Positions 11,101 through 23,998 are shown, numbered from the stretch's first letter. The stretch: DNA of 64,000 nucleotides from Sorghum bicolor (GCF_000003195.3 NC_012879.2:26686949-26750948), one strand, 5' to 3'. The notes: a model not told the origin generated them from the sequence alone. A program made the numbers and translations.

Positions 11101-12470
11101 AGCGAAGCTCAACGACGACAAGGTCTCGGCCAGATCCAAGGGCATCTACGTGTTCCTCTCATCAAGGCGACTCGGTTGACCTACTTTACCCACGCTCTAC
11201 TGGACTCTAGGGTGCTCGCCGTCGGGAATGGCGGAGCGGCGGCGCTGCGCGGCGGTACGCCGGCGGATCCAGGCAATGGCGACGCTGTAGAGGTTGCGGA
11301 CGAGCAAGAACAGTTCAAGGCGAAGCTATAGGAAGAAGAATCACGGCCAGAGGTGAACCAGAGAGGTCTGGCCACGTTGCCGGTGATCTCTGTGAACTCC
11401 GGCGAGGTGAAGCTCGCGACGGAGATGACAATGTGACCTCACCGGTGCTCGGCTAAGGGAATGGAGTGGACGTCGAGGTAGAGGACGTCGAGGCGGAGCT
11501 CTGAGCGGACTGGCTTGGCCGGAGACGCGGTGAAACGGACGGAAGAGCTCGCCGAAACGCGACGGAGCTCCCTGAGGCGACGGCGCAGCGGAATGGGAGG
11601 CACTGAGCGAGTGGAGAGCGCGTCGGAGGCGTCCACTCGGTGGGTGGCATCTTGTGGACGACGTCGGGGCTGACAGGCGGGGTCGTCGACGGCGTATGGC
11701 TGGCACCTAGCCGGACACGCGGCGGCGGATGGTTTCTGACGAAACTGAATCGCGTGATTCAGTCGTCGCCAACAGTGACTAAAACTCAAACTTCGTCAAC
11801 GTTGTACTCTCAGCTCAATCGATGGTTTTGGCTGGGATTTGATCCTCTGGATAGAGCTATAGGAGCTCTACAACTTTGATTATAGGATCAGAGCCTAACT
11901 CGGTCTGGATTTCAAACTACAAGGCTCCCAATCACCCTTGGTCGAAACTGCGTGATCCAACACTTAGCCAAATTCGGCTAAGTATGAAATCAGCCCTGAT
12001 TTTTGGCTTGTTAGCAATTTTTGGATGTGTTCTATGCTTTTTCATAAAAAGTCATCAACATAACTTTTGTAGCTTGTGCAATTCTCTAAAACTTTGTTTC
12101 AGGTGTCAAAGACATGCAAGGTCTCTAACACCAGTTTCATAAAACATCTTTGAAAAGAGGTCTAGGGGGTCAAAAAGGTCATTCTAGGGTTAACCATGAC
12201 TTAGGGGCATTTTTGGCCAAAACCTTCAACATGAACTTTGTTCCAAATGATATTCTAAACATGATTGAGGTATTTTGGAAGATAATGTACAATTGTTTGC
12301 ATTGGCTACCCCTTATAGTCACTCAATTCAAGTCACACAAGCAATTCAATCATACATGGTATACATAAGATGACATGTGATCATGATAGATGCTTATGAA
12401 TGAGCATGATGATGCTTATGTTAATGCAATGCTCATGGTTAACATGCAAGCTAACACTAGGAGTGTTACA
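8161..12470 (-). mobile_element. Element 1 3' LTR (4310 bp)
   Basis: On the minus strand it runs from TGTAACACTCCTAGTG (12470) to CTGTTTTGTTACA (8161). It is closely similar to 19116-23620 but lacks about 195 bp present there at roughly 20360-20560. A GC-rich domain spans about 11020-11760 and gives open frames on both strands; these overlap each other and are not convincing genes. Confidence 0.92.
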
Positions 12471-12483
12471 GCCCTCCCCCCTT
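12471..12483 (-). promoter_or_regulatory. Element 1 polypurine tract
   Basis: AAGGGGGGAGGGC on the minus strand, immediately before the 3' LTR start TGTAACAC. Confidence 0.85.
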
Positions 12484-12486
12484 ACA

Positions 12487-12505
12487 AAATCTCGTCCCGA
12501 GATTT
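12487..12505. repeat. Palindrome adjoining the polypurine tract
   Basis: AAATCTCG-TCC-CGAGATTT is a perfect 8-bp inverted repeat. It recurs unchanged in element 2 at 36063-36081 and decayed in element 3 near 26660. It also encodes the last residues of pol, so its conservation may be for protein or for structure. Confidence 0.8.
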
Positions 12506-15500
12506 GAAAGACGTACCATTTTTCGTAGAATGAGGGATAAGTTACTTGTAAATAATCTTCCCTTTCCCAAGTGGCATCTCTCTCATTTTGACGGTTCCAC
12601 AAAATTCTAAAAAGTCTGATCACTCTCCCACGAGTAACTCGTTCTTTGACATCAAGAACTTGTACAGGCTTTTCTTCATAAGATAGGTCTGACTGCAACT
12701 TGATATCTCTTGATTCAACTCTCTCTTCGGGCACACGAAGACACTTCTTAAGTTGAGACACGTGGAATACGAGGAAAATAGCTCTCATTTCGGGAGGTAG
12801 TTGTACTTTGTAAGCTACCTTGCCACTCTTCTCAATGATTTGGTAGGAACCCACATACCTAGGGGCAAGCTTTCTTTTAACACCAAAGCGATTTACTCCC
12901 TTCATAGGCGATACCTTTAGGTACACAAAGTCACCTACTTCAAACTCGATTGGCTTTCTTCTTCGGTCACCATAACTTTTCTGTCTAGCCTGGGCAGCTC
13001 TCATGTGTTGTTGGATCAGGAGAACTCACTTTTCGGCTTCCTTGACAAAGTCAATTCCGTAGTACCTCCTTTCGCCGGGTTCAACCCAGTTTAAAGGAGT
13101 TCTACATTTGCGGCCATACAAAGCTTCGAAAGGAGCCACTTGGATACTCTCTTGATAACTATTGTTGTACGAGAATTCAGCTAAGGGTAGCCATTTCTCC
13201 CATGCACCCTTGGAAGATATAACACATGCCCTCAACATATCCTCTAAGATTTCATTCACCCGCTCAGTCTGTCCGGAGGTTTGAGGATGATAGGCTGAAC
13301 TATGAACCAATTTTGTACCAAGGAGTGAATGCAGATGCTCCCAAAAGCGAGCAGTGAACTGAGGACCTCTATCAGAAATAATAGTGCGAGGCACTCCGTG
13401 CAATTTAACTATCTGAGAGAAGTACAACTCAGCATAGTCGGATGGTCGGTATGTAGAGTGTATAGGAATAAAATGAGCTGACTTGGTCAAACGTTCAACA
13501 ATCACCCATATGGTCCTTTTTGAGTAAGGGGAAGTCCAACAATGAAATCCATGCTGATCTCTTCCCACTTCCAACCTGGAACCGACAAGGGTTGCAATAA
13601 ACCTGCAGGTTTGAGGTGAACTGCCTTTACCCTGCAGCAAGTATCACACCTTGCCACATAAGCTGCTATCTCTTTCTTCATTTTGGTCCACCAGAAATGA
13701 GGTCTCAAGTTTTGGTACATTTTACTACTCCCCGGATGAATGGACAATTTGGAAGAATGAGCTTCTTCTAAAATTTTGTTGCGTAGATCACGGTCTTTGG
13801 GTACAACTAGTCGATCGTCAAACCACAGTACACCCTTCTCATCTACCCGGAAATGCTTGGTGTCTTGCTCTTGCATTTTTCTCTTGATATGAAAAATACC
13901 AGGATCAGATTTTTGGAGCTCTATGATTTGACTTTCTAACGAGCAGCTGACTATGATGTTGTGCAAGACCACAGGATGCAATAAATTGAAGCCTTCCTCT
14001 AGGAGAGGTCTAACATGTTGTTTCCGACTAAGAGCGTCGGCTACAACATTGGCTTTTCCTGGGTGATAGTGCACTTCTAAATTGTAGTCTTTTATCAATT
14101 CCAGCCATCTTCTTTGTCTCATATTCAGCTCGGGTTGTGTAAAGATATATTTGAGGCTCTTATGGTCGGTGTAAATGTGACAAAGATTACCCAGCAGATA
14201 ATGTCTCTAGAGTTTCAACGCATGTACAACTGCTGCTAACTCTAGGTCATGAGTAGGGTAGTTGGCTTCATGTTTCCTCAGCTGCCGAGAAGCATAGGCA
14301 ATAACTCGGCCTTCTTGCATAAGTACACAACCTAGGCCAGTACCAGATGCATCACAAAAGACATCAAATGGCTTTTCAATGTCAGGCTGTGCCAGAACAG
14401 GAGCGGTGGTCAGCAAATGGCGTAGAGTGGTGAAAGCAACTTCACACTCCTCAGACCACACAAACCTCACATCTTTTTGCAGTAGCTTGGTCATAGGCTT
14501 AGCTATTTTGGAGAAGTCTAGAATAAAGTACCGATAATATCCAGCAAGACCGAGAAAACTCCGGACTTCGTGCACTGAAGTCGGGGCCTTCCAGTCTAGA
14601 ACCTCCTGCACCTTTGACTGGTCAACAGAAATACCCTCTTCGGATAAAATATGGCCTAAGAAAGGCACTTTCTTCAGCCAAAACTCACACTTGCTGAACT
14701 TGGCATAGAGCTAATGTTCTCGCAATCTAGTGAGTACAATCCGAAGGTGCTTCTCATGTTCTTGTGCATTTTCAGAATACACCAATATATCATCGATGAA
14801 CACCACCACAAACTTATCCAGTTCGGGCATGAACACCGAATTCATCAGGTACATGAAATGAGCAGGGGCATTAGTCAGACCAAAGGACATGACTAAATAC
14901 TCATATAACCCATACCTGGTAGAGAAAGTCGTTTTAGGAATGTCTTCAGGTCGGATCTTGATTTGATGATACCCAGATCGCAGATCAATTTTGGAGAATA
15001 CTTTGGCCTTGGCTAATTGATCAAACAGGATATCAATGCGAGGCAGTGGATACTTGTTTTTAATGGTCACGGCATTCAGCGGACGATAGTCTACACACAT
15101 ACGTAGAGACTTGTCCTTCTTTTTGACAAAGAGAGCCGGACAACCCCATGGAGAAGAGCTAGGCCGAATAAGACCCTTCTCTAAGAGTTCTTGCAACTGC
15201 TTTTTCAACTCTGCCAATTCATTAGGTGGCATTCGATATGGCCTTCTAGAGATAGGTGCGGTACCCGGAATTAAATCAATTTTAAACTCGATGTCCCTGT
15301 CCGGTGGCAACCCGGGCAGATCCTCTGGGAAGACATCTGGAAACTCACACACTACCGGAATCTCTGCCAAAGTGAGTGGCCGAATGGCATTGGCAGCATG
15401 ACGAATGTCATCATTCTTGGGAAGCTGGACTAAGAAGGCTTCTTTGCTATCAGGCTCCCACAACATAACTACTCTTGTGTAGGTATCTATTAACACCCCA

Positions 15501-17261
15501 TGCCTGCTCATCCAATTCATTCCCAGAATAACATCTATCCCTAGGCCTGGCAGTACGACTAAATCTGCTGCATAATTACGCCCTTCTATGGCAATATGTA
15601 CATCCCTCACTACTTGATTCGTAGCAATTTGATTACCAGCAGCACTAATGCAAAATTTTCCACTATCAAGGTCAATGACATGTTGCCCATGCTTAGATGC
15701 AAATGCTTGATTCATAAATGAATGTGAAGCTCCCGAATCAAATAAGATAACTACAGGGTGTTGATTTACAAGGAACATACTAGCGGTAACTGCTTTGCCC
15801 TCAGGGATTTCTTCAACAGTGGTGTAGTGCACACGACCCATACGGTTATTGCCTCCAGCTGCAGAATTCCTCTTGGGATAAGGGCAATCTCTCGCCCAAT
15901 GACCAACTTGTTTGCAATTGAAACAAGGGTGGTTATCAAGAGGATTCTTGGGGCTTCCTTGACCCGTGGCACCTCTTGAGAGAGCAACTGTGAAGGACTT
16001 GCGCACTCCCGTCTTCACATTAGACTTTTTCTGCGGTGGCCTGTACCTTGTCACAGCATTGGGTGGGCGGTAGGCTGGTTTGCTTACCACTGGAGCCTTG
16101 GACTGTGAAGCACCTGCCTCATAGGCCCTCTTGCGATTCTTGGACGCGGCATATACAGCATTGGAGTTCTCTTGAGTCAATGCATCACTCACAAACTCAT
16201 TGAAGGTGGTACTCTTATTACCAGCCATGTTCTTGGACAACTTGGGACCTAATCCCGTCTTGAAGCTAGCAAGCTTTTTGACTTCAGTATCAACCATCTC
16301 AAGAGCATAGCGAGACAAATTGTTAAAAGCATGAAGATACTCAGTCAAGCTTTTAGTGCCTTGCGTCAGGTTCATGAACTCAGTGTGCTTGATAGTCATT
16401 AAGCCTTGGGGAATGTAAGTATTCCTGAAAGCAGTTGTGAACTGATCCCAGGTTACAACAGCATTGGCAGGCAAGCTGGTCCTGTAATGACTCCACCAGA
16501 CACCTGCTTTGCCCTCCAACTGGTGGGCTGCATACTCCGCCTTTAGCTCTTCGGTCACCCTCAGCAATCAGAACTTCTGCTCGAGAGTGTTGAGCCATTC
16601 ATCAGCTTCTAAAGGTTCAACTGCCTCCTTGAAAAGCGGTGGCTTTGTGTCCTGGAAATCCTTGAAACTGCTGTACTGATTTGCTTCTCCGCCTTGGCGG
16701 GCATGGCGACCACCCCGGTTCTGTTGCGCCATAGTTTGCATAGCCTCATTGAGCATACGCTGGCCCTCAACGAGAGCTGCCAATAGCTCAGTCGGCGTAG
16801 GCGGGGGAGGAGGTGGTGGCAGTGGCACCTCGTTGTGACCGGAGCGAGTATTTCGAGCCATCTGCACAAGGCATACCAAGTGACCGTTTAGGACAACAGA
16901 TATAATTGCCATGAACTTCAATTGCTGCCATACGGAATTTAATGAAGCAAATTCACATAAATGAAGGCGCAATAATCCATGTACAACAAGAGAGTATCAT
17001 CCACAACACTTGGTTATTCTCACGATCATTCAGAGTCACACTCCACAAGGATTAAAGTCACTACCGAAATTTATTTAAGCTCAACATAAACATGGAGCAT
17101 CACAATTGTGTGCATAGGGTTACACAGAGTCACTGCCACAACTCAAGTTTTACAGGAGGGGCACCATGGCCAAATACATAGAGTCTCAACTAAATTTCAG
17201 ATTACATGTCCATTACATAAAGAGATGGAAACTGATACTTGATCATAGATTTATTGCTAGG

Positions 17262-18185
17262 CTACATATCTTCCTCAGATTCTCCATTAGAGATGATGCC
17301 ATCACCCTGATCTTCCTCACTAAGAGCTTCTTCATGATTAAAAGGGGCTGGTTGCGGGATAGGATTTATAATATTGTTTAAGCAGTGGACATCCAACTGT
17401 AGCTCAGCAATCCTAGTGATCAGCTCTTCCTCTCTAATTTCAGCATGGAACAAGGCTCTAACTCTAGCAGCTTCTCTATTTTCAGCCAAGCGCATAGCTT
17501 CATCTCTCTCTCTAGTCATTTGCATCATGCGGGCTTGTGCCTCATTGCGCTCTCTAACTGCATTTTCAACTTGGTTGCGGCGGGCTTGCAAAGCGGTGTG
17601 ATAGTTTTGGATTTCAGCTTGTGCATCCATAAAAGCCTTGCGATGCTTGCGCACTCGCTTGCGCAGTTTGCGCTGCCCAACTTGTGCTTGTTGGAGCGCT
17701 ACCATAGCGTCTATGTAGGTGTCCTGTCACACATAGTACAGCTTAATCACCGCTAGCATGGCACTCATGGCAGGGCTAGAACTATGTCCTAGCAAGGTTT
17801 CTCTCATCTCTAAAGACTCATTACCAACCTGGGACACAAATGTGTCAGTTACACTCACTCTGGGAACGGATCCAGCTGGGCCATTCACTAACTCATCACC
17901 ATGCTCTTGGCAAATCTCTAGCAAAACCTCTAGGGCTGCTACTTGGGCACCCTCCCACGGAGTTTGGCCATCACAGTCAACTAACCAACCTAGCCACTGT
18001 GGGTTATTTGGACAAGAGGGAACTGTAATTTGGACATCTGCCCAAGGTAAGGCCCCTGCATGCTCAGCCTCGGTCCAAGTGTACTTAGGTGGTTCCTCAT
18101 ATCCAACTGAACTTAGCACCCTCCACAGCAAGGTGGGAGTGCCAAACATGTCCAGGAAAGTTTCACTTGCGTGCGGGGCTGCCAT
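17262..18185 (-). pseudogene. Element 1 ORF0 (PTLLWRVLSS family), one in-frame stop
   Basis: The first ATG (18185) follows TCTACAG and starts MAAPHASETFLDMFGTPTLL. A core region contains PTLLWRVLSSVGY, W-rich segments (WLGWLVDCDG, TPWEGAQVAALEVLLEICQE) and SSPAMSAMLAVIK. A TGA at 17727 interrupts the frame, which then continues in phase with a basic stretch (QRKLRKRVRKHRK), a predicted coiled coil (heptad-like, about 17400-17650), HCLNNIINPIPQPAPF and an acidic end (EEDQGDGIISNGESEED). About 306 residues if the stop is ignored. It lies between leader and gag, like the element 2 ORF0, but lacks its histone-H3-like head. Function unknown. Confidence 0.75.
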
Positions 18186-18421
18186 CTGTAGAAAGACCAC
18201 ATTTGAGTAAGGGAGATTAATTACAAGGAGAGATAAATAGATATATTTTCAGAATTTAATACCCAAGTAATGCATAAGAATGTATGAATGTTTCATGATG
18301 CATGCACGTTCCATACGTCCCTTCCATTCCTAGAAGAATGTTCTAACGGTATAGTCGGTGGCATACATACGTGCACTCTTATACGCAACTACACGGTCTA
18401 CACGTTTCGTTGTTAGTGTAC

Positions 18422-18719
18422 CTGCAGAAGATTTCATTTCAGCCCAGCCCCACAATAGTATAAGTGTAGAAATGTAAAACCAATTATCAACAATCAAGCT
18501 AGGTACTCCGATATATATTCCCGAATATATATCGCAGCACACTACCCATTTTGGATACACCCACATATACATCAAATATGTATACATGGCTCCACCTACT
18601 ACCCACAATTAAGTACCTTTATATATACATGTGTGAAACATGTAAATATTCCAGTAACCACAGCTAACACTCCCCTAGACCGACGGTTGGACGGTCATGC
18701 TCTCACAGCTCACACTTAC
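18422..18719 (-). other. Candidate leader intron in element 1
   Basis: On the minus strand a consensus donor G|GTAAGTG at 18719 is followed 298 bp later by a TCTTCTGCAG|G acceptor-like site (AG at 18423-18422) with CTGAAAT upstream as a possible branch point. Element 2 has the same donor and acceptor sequence 272 bp apart. ORF0 and gag start codons each also follow an acceptor-like CAG. Inference only; no transcript evidence. Confidence 0.4.
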
Positions 18720-18903
18720 CGTAGCGTACAGGAATATAGATCCATACATTACCACTCAAGCAAGTGGCATCCATACAATTTCACGCCGTATGGACGACGA
18801 AAGAAAACAAACAAGCTTACCATGGCGTAGAGGTATGTGATCCATTCATTACCACTTAAGTAAGCGGTATCCATATAATTACACGCCATATGGACGACGA
18901 AAG
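18715..18903 (-). repeat. Two-copy tandem repeat in element 1 leader (period 101 bp)
   Basis: Units 18715-18803 and 18816-18903 share the layout CTTACC..GCGTA.AGG..., ATTACCACT.AAG, CACGCC(G/A)TATGGACGACGAAAG. Element 2 has a single copy at about 42401-42489. The rest of the leader (18804-19101) shows no open frame. Confidence 0.75.
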
Positions 18904-19101
18904 GAAAAACCCCCATGTTAGTAATATTAAGCCACCTAGAAGTCCTTATATGGGCATAAAGGGCATGACCACTGGCATGGTATAATTTATCAAAACCTTT
19001 TTAAAACAGCCCTACATATAGCCTAATTTTGCCAAATTAACTTGGGAAAACCAAATTCATTTGTTTTTAAATACATCTATGATGGTTAAATGCTTAATCT
19101 T

Positions 19102-19113
19102 GCTCTGATGCCA
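19102..19113 (-). promoter_or_regulatory. Element 1 primer-binding site (tRNA-iMet type)
   Basis: TGGCATCAGAGC on the minus strand, two bases after the 5' LTR end. It matches the usual iMet-primed TGGTATCAGAGC with one mismatch. Confidence 0.8.
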
Positions 19114-19115
19114 GC

Positions 19116-22100
19116 TGTAACAGAACCGTCCAATTTATAAGAATTCAAGTGAATTAGCGACCACGGAGGCAGTCAAGCCAATGGACTTGAACCCATATAA
19201 ACCCGGTAGTCCGACGAAATCTCAAAAGACCTCGATTCAAACAACATACAACCAAGATCGTACATGATCAAGCATCACCATCACAGATTACAACATTCAT
19301 CACAGAACATAGTTTTACATCACATCAGAGTTTAAAGTGGTTATTACAAACCATAGCAGTAGCGGAAACAAAGTAGTTTTGAAACAACAACAACTCAGTT
19401 TATAATACATGCCAGTTCCATGGTCAAGTCCCAACAAAAGCACAACTGAAGATAAAGGAGGTGATCACGCCCATGATCTATTCATCATCCACAGCCGGGT
19501 GATGACACTTAGCACAGTAGCCGTGGTAAACGACATCATCTGCAACAGGGTAAATAAAACACTGAGTACGAGAATGTACTCAGCTAGACTTACCCGTCAT
19601 AAACCAGAAATAAAGTGACACCAAGGAGTATGCAAGGCTGATCTTTGTGGACTGGTTTGACTCACCTTTTGCATAAAAGCCTTTGTTGTAAGTAATTCAT
19701 GTATCATAATTCAGCAGCAAGTTCATTACTTAGCGACTATCCACTAGATTAGCACCTGCTCTAAGCATACACTTGAGTCTTTAAGCATTACAATAATAAC
19801 CATATCCGGATTATCACATAGCTATCAACATTCTCATCATAACCATTAAGTTTATTTAGTGAATTCTACGTTGCCGCTGCCCAAGTCAAGTTCCCACTAT
19901 CCGGGAGAGACAGCGATTCGAATCGATTCCTATCCAGTTGGAGGGGTATTCCTAACACTCACCCAAGCATACTTCATGACGGCAGCTCGTATCACCTTTA
20001 GCACAACTCCGGACCAATTCGCGGGTCTGTACGGCGCCGCACCCCCAGGGACCGCCAATCTGCCAGGGTCAGGACTCTAACCTGACACCTTGGTCTTACG
20101 CCATTGACTCCCCGCACATCCTTACTACCAACCGGGGTGCGCACTTTAATCAGATCAGGGTATCCGGCCAGAGTTGCACTCGTAGGCTTCGCGGTCGGAA
20201 CGACTTATCCGGCCAACTAAGTGGTAGGCATGCGTTGAACATGACACGGGGACGTACAGCGATTCGGTCCTTAAACGACACAGACGGGGATAGGTTCACA
20301 CCCAAGACCTCCATGCCTTGTTGCTGCACTATCATCGTCCCGCCCGGTCTCAAGTTCATTATTAGCACAAGGTTATTTCCACGATAGCAAATATAGCCAA
20401 CCGTGATCATCATCCACCTAATTCTCGCAGGTGACAGGAAATCACCTGGCTTCTACCGAACTAAGAATGGCTAAGCATTTCTTCGATCCTGGACCTACTT
20501 TGGTAATGTTTAAGGTGGACAAGGTAGTCATTATGCAGCAAGGGTGTCATATCAACGCCTACCACTTAATGCAACAATATATAACCATAGTCATTTGATA
20601 GCTGAATATGATAATGAAATAGTAGGAGGCTTATAATGCTCCGGGGCTTGCCTTCAACATAAGTAGAGGGACGATGGTCCGGGCACTCCGGCAAGTCCTC
20701 CTCCTCAGCTCCTTGAGGTAGCTCCCCATGCTGTCCTTCCGGCTCCGGCAGCTCGAACTCCAGCACCGTTACTCCCTTGGGTACACCTATGTATGCATGA
20801 CAAGGAGATGAATATAGAGAATGCTCATATGATGCATGATGTCATGACGAGGATCCAAATGGACATAAACAAGGTATAACATGAGCATAACCCTTAAGAT
20901 TAAGTGAAACATGGGCTAACGAGTAAGTGCATACTTCTTCTCTGGTAGAGAGACTAAATAGACAAGTTAAACAATTTCTAGCTACTCCTACTCAGCCACT
21001 GGTTTAGTAGGCAAACCAACCAGTCACAAGTTTCAGCCATAACTCAAGCATCTTTTAACCAAACTAAGCAAGCAAGTACTTTCTGGAAAGCTTAGCAAAT
21101 TTTCTACAATTAAATTTTAGACATCCCAGACTGATTCCCAACTTAAATATGCTAAAACCTATAAAGTTGGCTGGCTGCTCTGGAAATTCCAGAGAGCAAG
21201 CACTTTGCAGCAGCTACTTGCAACATGCACAACTTTCAAACTACTCAACCAAATGTCATGAAATTTGGACACGAAGTAGATCAGTAAGTTAGCTACAAGT
21301 TTGTTGTAGACAAGTTTCCCAGAAAACATCATCTTCAATTAGTTCTTAATCATTTGCTATCAGCTGTACAGAAATGCTCTAGGAAAGGCAAAAATAGCTA
21401 AAATAATATTTTACACATATTGAGAATGTATCAAAAGAAAAATTCAATTGCACCAGTAGGTAGAACATATCTAAGAAATACCGGAAAACATCATGGCAAG
21501 GTCTAAAACCATTTCTATCCTCACCTTTTTCATTTATTTAATTATTAAGGTGTTTTAATGAACATGCATTCCAAGTGTTCCAAAAATCCTATGAAAATTG
21601 CAGCAAGCTCCTTATGCTGACATAAGATCACTGTAAAATTTTTAGAACATCTGCACATACATATTATGAGATACAAAAATAACAAGCTAGCAAAGGCATG
21701 CAAGGCATAAATATGAAATCTCATCAAAAAGTGTCAAACAACAGATTTCAGATTTTTCCTAGCTTTGTCTACACATAAGTACAACACTCAGCAAGTTTCA
21801 TCACAAAAGGAGCTATAACTTATTTATTAAAAATATCACAAGAATCTCCTATTTAAGCAAGAACTATTTTTAACTCCTCACCCAGGCTTCCAAAAATCAT
21901 AATACATTTACCAGATCCTAATCATATCATAAGTAACAGTACCCTAAATTTTCATGGCCAGCAGATCAATAGATTTTAAGATATAATTACCCATTAAAAA
22001 TTCAAGATTAATTCATATCTATTTATTTCTGCAAAAACATGGCATGTTTCATATTTTTATTAAAAACTAGACTTATGCTGGAACCTAGCAAAATTGGAAC

Positions 22101-23620
22101 CATGTCATTTTGATCTCTAAAACTCCAGATATGAATTTTACAAAAACAGCATTGGCTCTGCAAAAACAGTGACCAGAGGGGTGAGAGAGGAGAGGCTGAC
22201 ACCCGGGACCCGCGCGTCAGTGAGACAGAGCAGAGGAGATGCTTGTCGCTGGCGAAGCTCAACGACGACGAGGTCTCGGCCGGATCCAAGGGCATCTACG
22301 TGTTCCTCTCATCAAGGCGACTCGGTTGACCTACTTTACCCGCGCTCTACTGGACTCTAGGGTGCTCGCCGTCGGGAATGGCGGAGCGGCGGCGCTGCGT
22401 GGCGGTACGCCGGCGGATCCAGGCAATGGCGACGCGGTAGAGGTTGCGGACGAGCAAGAGCAGTTAAAGGCGAAACTATAGGAAGAAGAATCACGGCCAG
22501 AGGTGAACCAGAGAGGTCTGGCCACGTTGCCGGTGATCTGTGTGAACTCCGGCGAGGTGAAGCTCGCGACGGAGATGACAATGTGACCTCACCGGTGCTC
22601 GGCTAAGGGAATGGAGTGGACGTCGAGTTAGAGGACGTCGAGGCGAAGCTCTGAGCGGACTGGCTTGGCCGGAGACGTGGTGAAACGGCCGGAAGAGCTC
22701 GCCGAAACGCGGCGGAGCTCCCTGAGGCGACGGCGGAGCGGAATGGGAGGCACTGAGCGAGTGGAGAGCGCGTCTGAGGCGTCCACTCGGTGCGTGGCAT
22801 CTTGTGGACGATGTCGGGGCTGACAGGCGGGGTCGTCGACGGCGTACGGCCGACACCTGGCCAGACACGCGGCGGCGGATGGTTTCTGACGAAACTGAAT
22901 CGCGTGATTCAGTCGTCGCCAACAGTGACTGAAACTCAAACTTCGTCAACGTTTTACTCTCAGCTCAATCGATGGTTTTGGCTGGGATTTGATCCTCTGT
23001 ATAGAGCTATAGGAGCTCTACAACTTTGATTACAGGATTAGAGCCTAACTCGGTCTTGATTTCAAACTACAAGGCTCCCAATCACCCTTGGTCAAAACTG
23101 CGTGATCCAACACTTAGCCAAATTCGGCTAAGTATGAAATCAGCCCTGATTTTTGGCTTGTGAGCAATTTTTGGATGTGTTCTACGCTTTTTCATAAAAA
23201 GTCATCAACATAACTTTTGTAGCTTGTAAAATTCTCTACAACTTTGTTTCAGGTGTCAAAGACATGCAAGGTCTCTAACACCAGTTTCATAAAACATCTT
23301 TGAAAAGAGGTCTAGGGGGTCAAAAAGGTCATTCTAGGGTTAACCATGACTTAGGGGCATTTTTGGCCAAAACCTTCAACATGAACTTTGTTCCAAATGA
23401 TATTCCAAACATGATTGAGGTATTTTGGAAGACAATGTACAATTGTTTGCATTGGCTACCCCTTATAGTCACTCAATTCAAGTCACACAAGCAATTCAAT
23501 CATACATGGTATACATAAGATGACATGTGATCATGATAGATGCTTATGAATGAGCATGATGATGCTTATGTTAATGCAATGCTCATGGTTAACATGCAAG
23601 CTAACACTAGGAGTGTTACA
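19116..23620 (-). mobile_element. Element 1 5' LTR (4505 bp)
   Basis: On the minus strand it runs from TGTAACACTCCTAGTG (23620) to GACGGTTCTGTTACA (19116). It is nearly collinear with 8161-12470 apart from the extra ~195 bp near 20360-20560. The GC-rich part (about 22170-22900) has open frames on both strands that I reject as genes. Transcription of the element should start within it and run toward lower coordinates. Confidence 0.92.
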
Positions 23621-23625
23621 ATGAG
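23621..23625. repeat. Target-site duplication of element 1 (right), ATGAG
   Basis: Matches 8156-8160 exactly. Confidence 0.93.
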
Positions 23626-23998
23626 GACTAAACCGTGGGCGCAGTTCTCTAACGGCTTCATACCCCTAATGCTTTTGGTGGATGTGATGAGACTCTGGCT
23701 GTAACAATAACTTGTGAAATGTGGATGTGAAAACTATATTGCTTCTGCTATTTCAAACTTGTGTTGTAATAACTTAAGTAACTCCGGTGTGGTGCCGCTT
23801 CATCGGCAATGAATGAACTATGTAACACTCGCTGTATTGTGTTGAACTATTATGATCTTGGTATGTTGCAAAGTTGGTTTGAAATCCTTTGTGATTTCGG
23901 TTGACTACCGGGATTATATGGGCTCAAGTCTGGAAACTTGATTGCTAGTTCGATCGTTTCTACACTTGATCTCTTATAATTTGGTCGGTTCTGTGACA
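23626..23998 (+). mobile_element. Old Tekay-like LTR fragment, right half
   Basis: It continues the LTR broken at 8160 and ends TTATAATTTGGTCGGTTCTG then TGACA, matching the 3' end of the element 2 LTR family in the opposite orientation. What follows is not a primer-binding site but an Athila/Tat-like piece, so the junction is rearranged or another insertion edge. Confidence 0.7.

Larger units (their letters stand above)
12381..16861 (-). pseudogene. Element 1 gag-pol polyprotein, broken
   Basis: The ATG at 16861 follows GTGCAG and starts MARNTRSGHNEVPLPPPP. In order: retrotransposon gag domain ([32 protein letters not shown]), CCHC knuckle [14 protein letters not shown] (about 15.9 kb), aspartic protease FDSGASHSF (about 15.73 kb), reverse transcriptase with FIDD catalytic box (about 14.79 kb), RNase H ([10 protein letters not shown], then [10 protein letters not shown]), integrase with HHCC finger, ISDRGPQF and QTERVNEILEDML, and a chromodomain-like tail (VLDVKERVTRGRVIRLF, DATWEREDYL). 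Lesions: TGA at 16568, TAG at 14711, TAG at 14207, a frameshift near 13510 and TGA at 13026. The stops are consistent with C-to-T decay. The last frame has no stop before the polypurine tract and reads into the 3' LTR, ending at 12381. Confidence 0.92.
8161..23620 (-). mobile_element. Element 1: full-length Tekay/Del-like Ty3/gypsy retrotransposon (15.5 kb)
   Basis: Two long LTRs (8161-12470 and 19116-23620) flank minus-strand gag-pol, with a tRNA-iMet-like primer-binding site, a polypurine tract and matching 5-bp target duplications (ATGAG). Order in the sense direction is 5' LTR, PBS, leader, ORF0, gag-pol, PPT, 3' LTR. Chromodomain-like C-terminus, about 4.3-kb LTRs and the iMet primer fit the Tekay/Del chromovirus lineage. 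The coding region carries several stops and a frameshift. It is inserted in the older LTR at 7359-8160/23626-23998. I see no gene in 16862-17261 (between ORF0 and gag). Confidence 0.93.

Noticed and set aside
11019..11879. Open frames in the GC-rich part of the element 1 LTR (also 22169-22949)
   Set aside because: Overlapping frames on both strands reflect base composition; the translations are Arg/Ser/Pro-rich without motifs.
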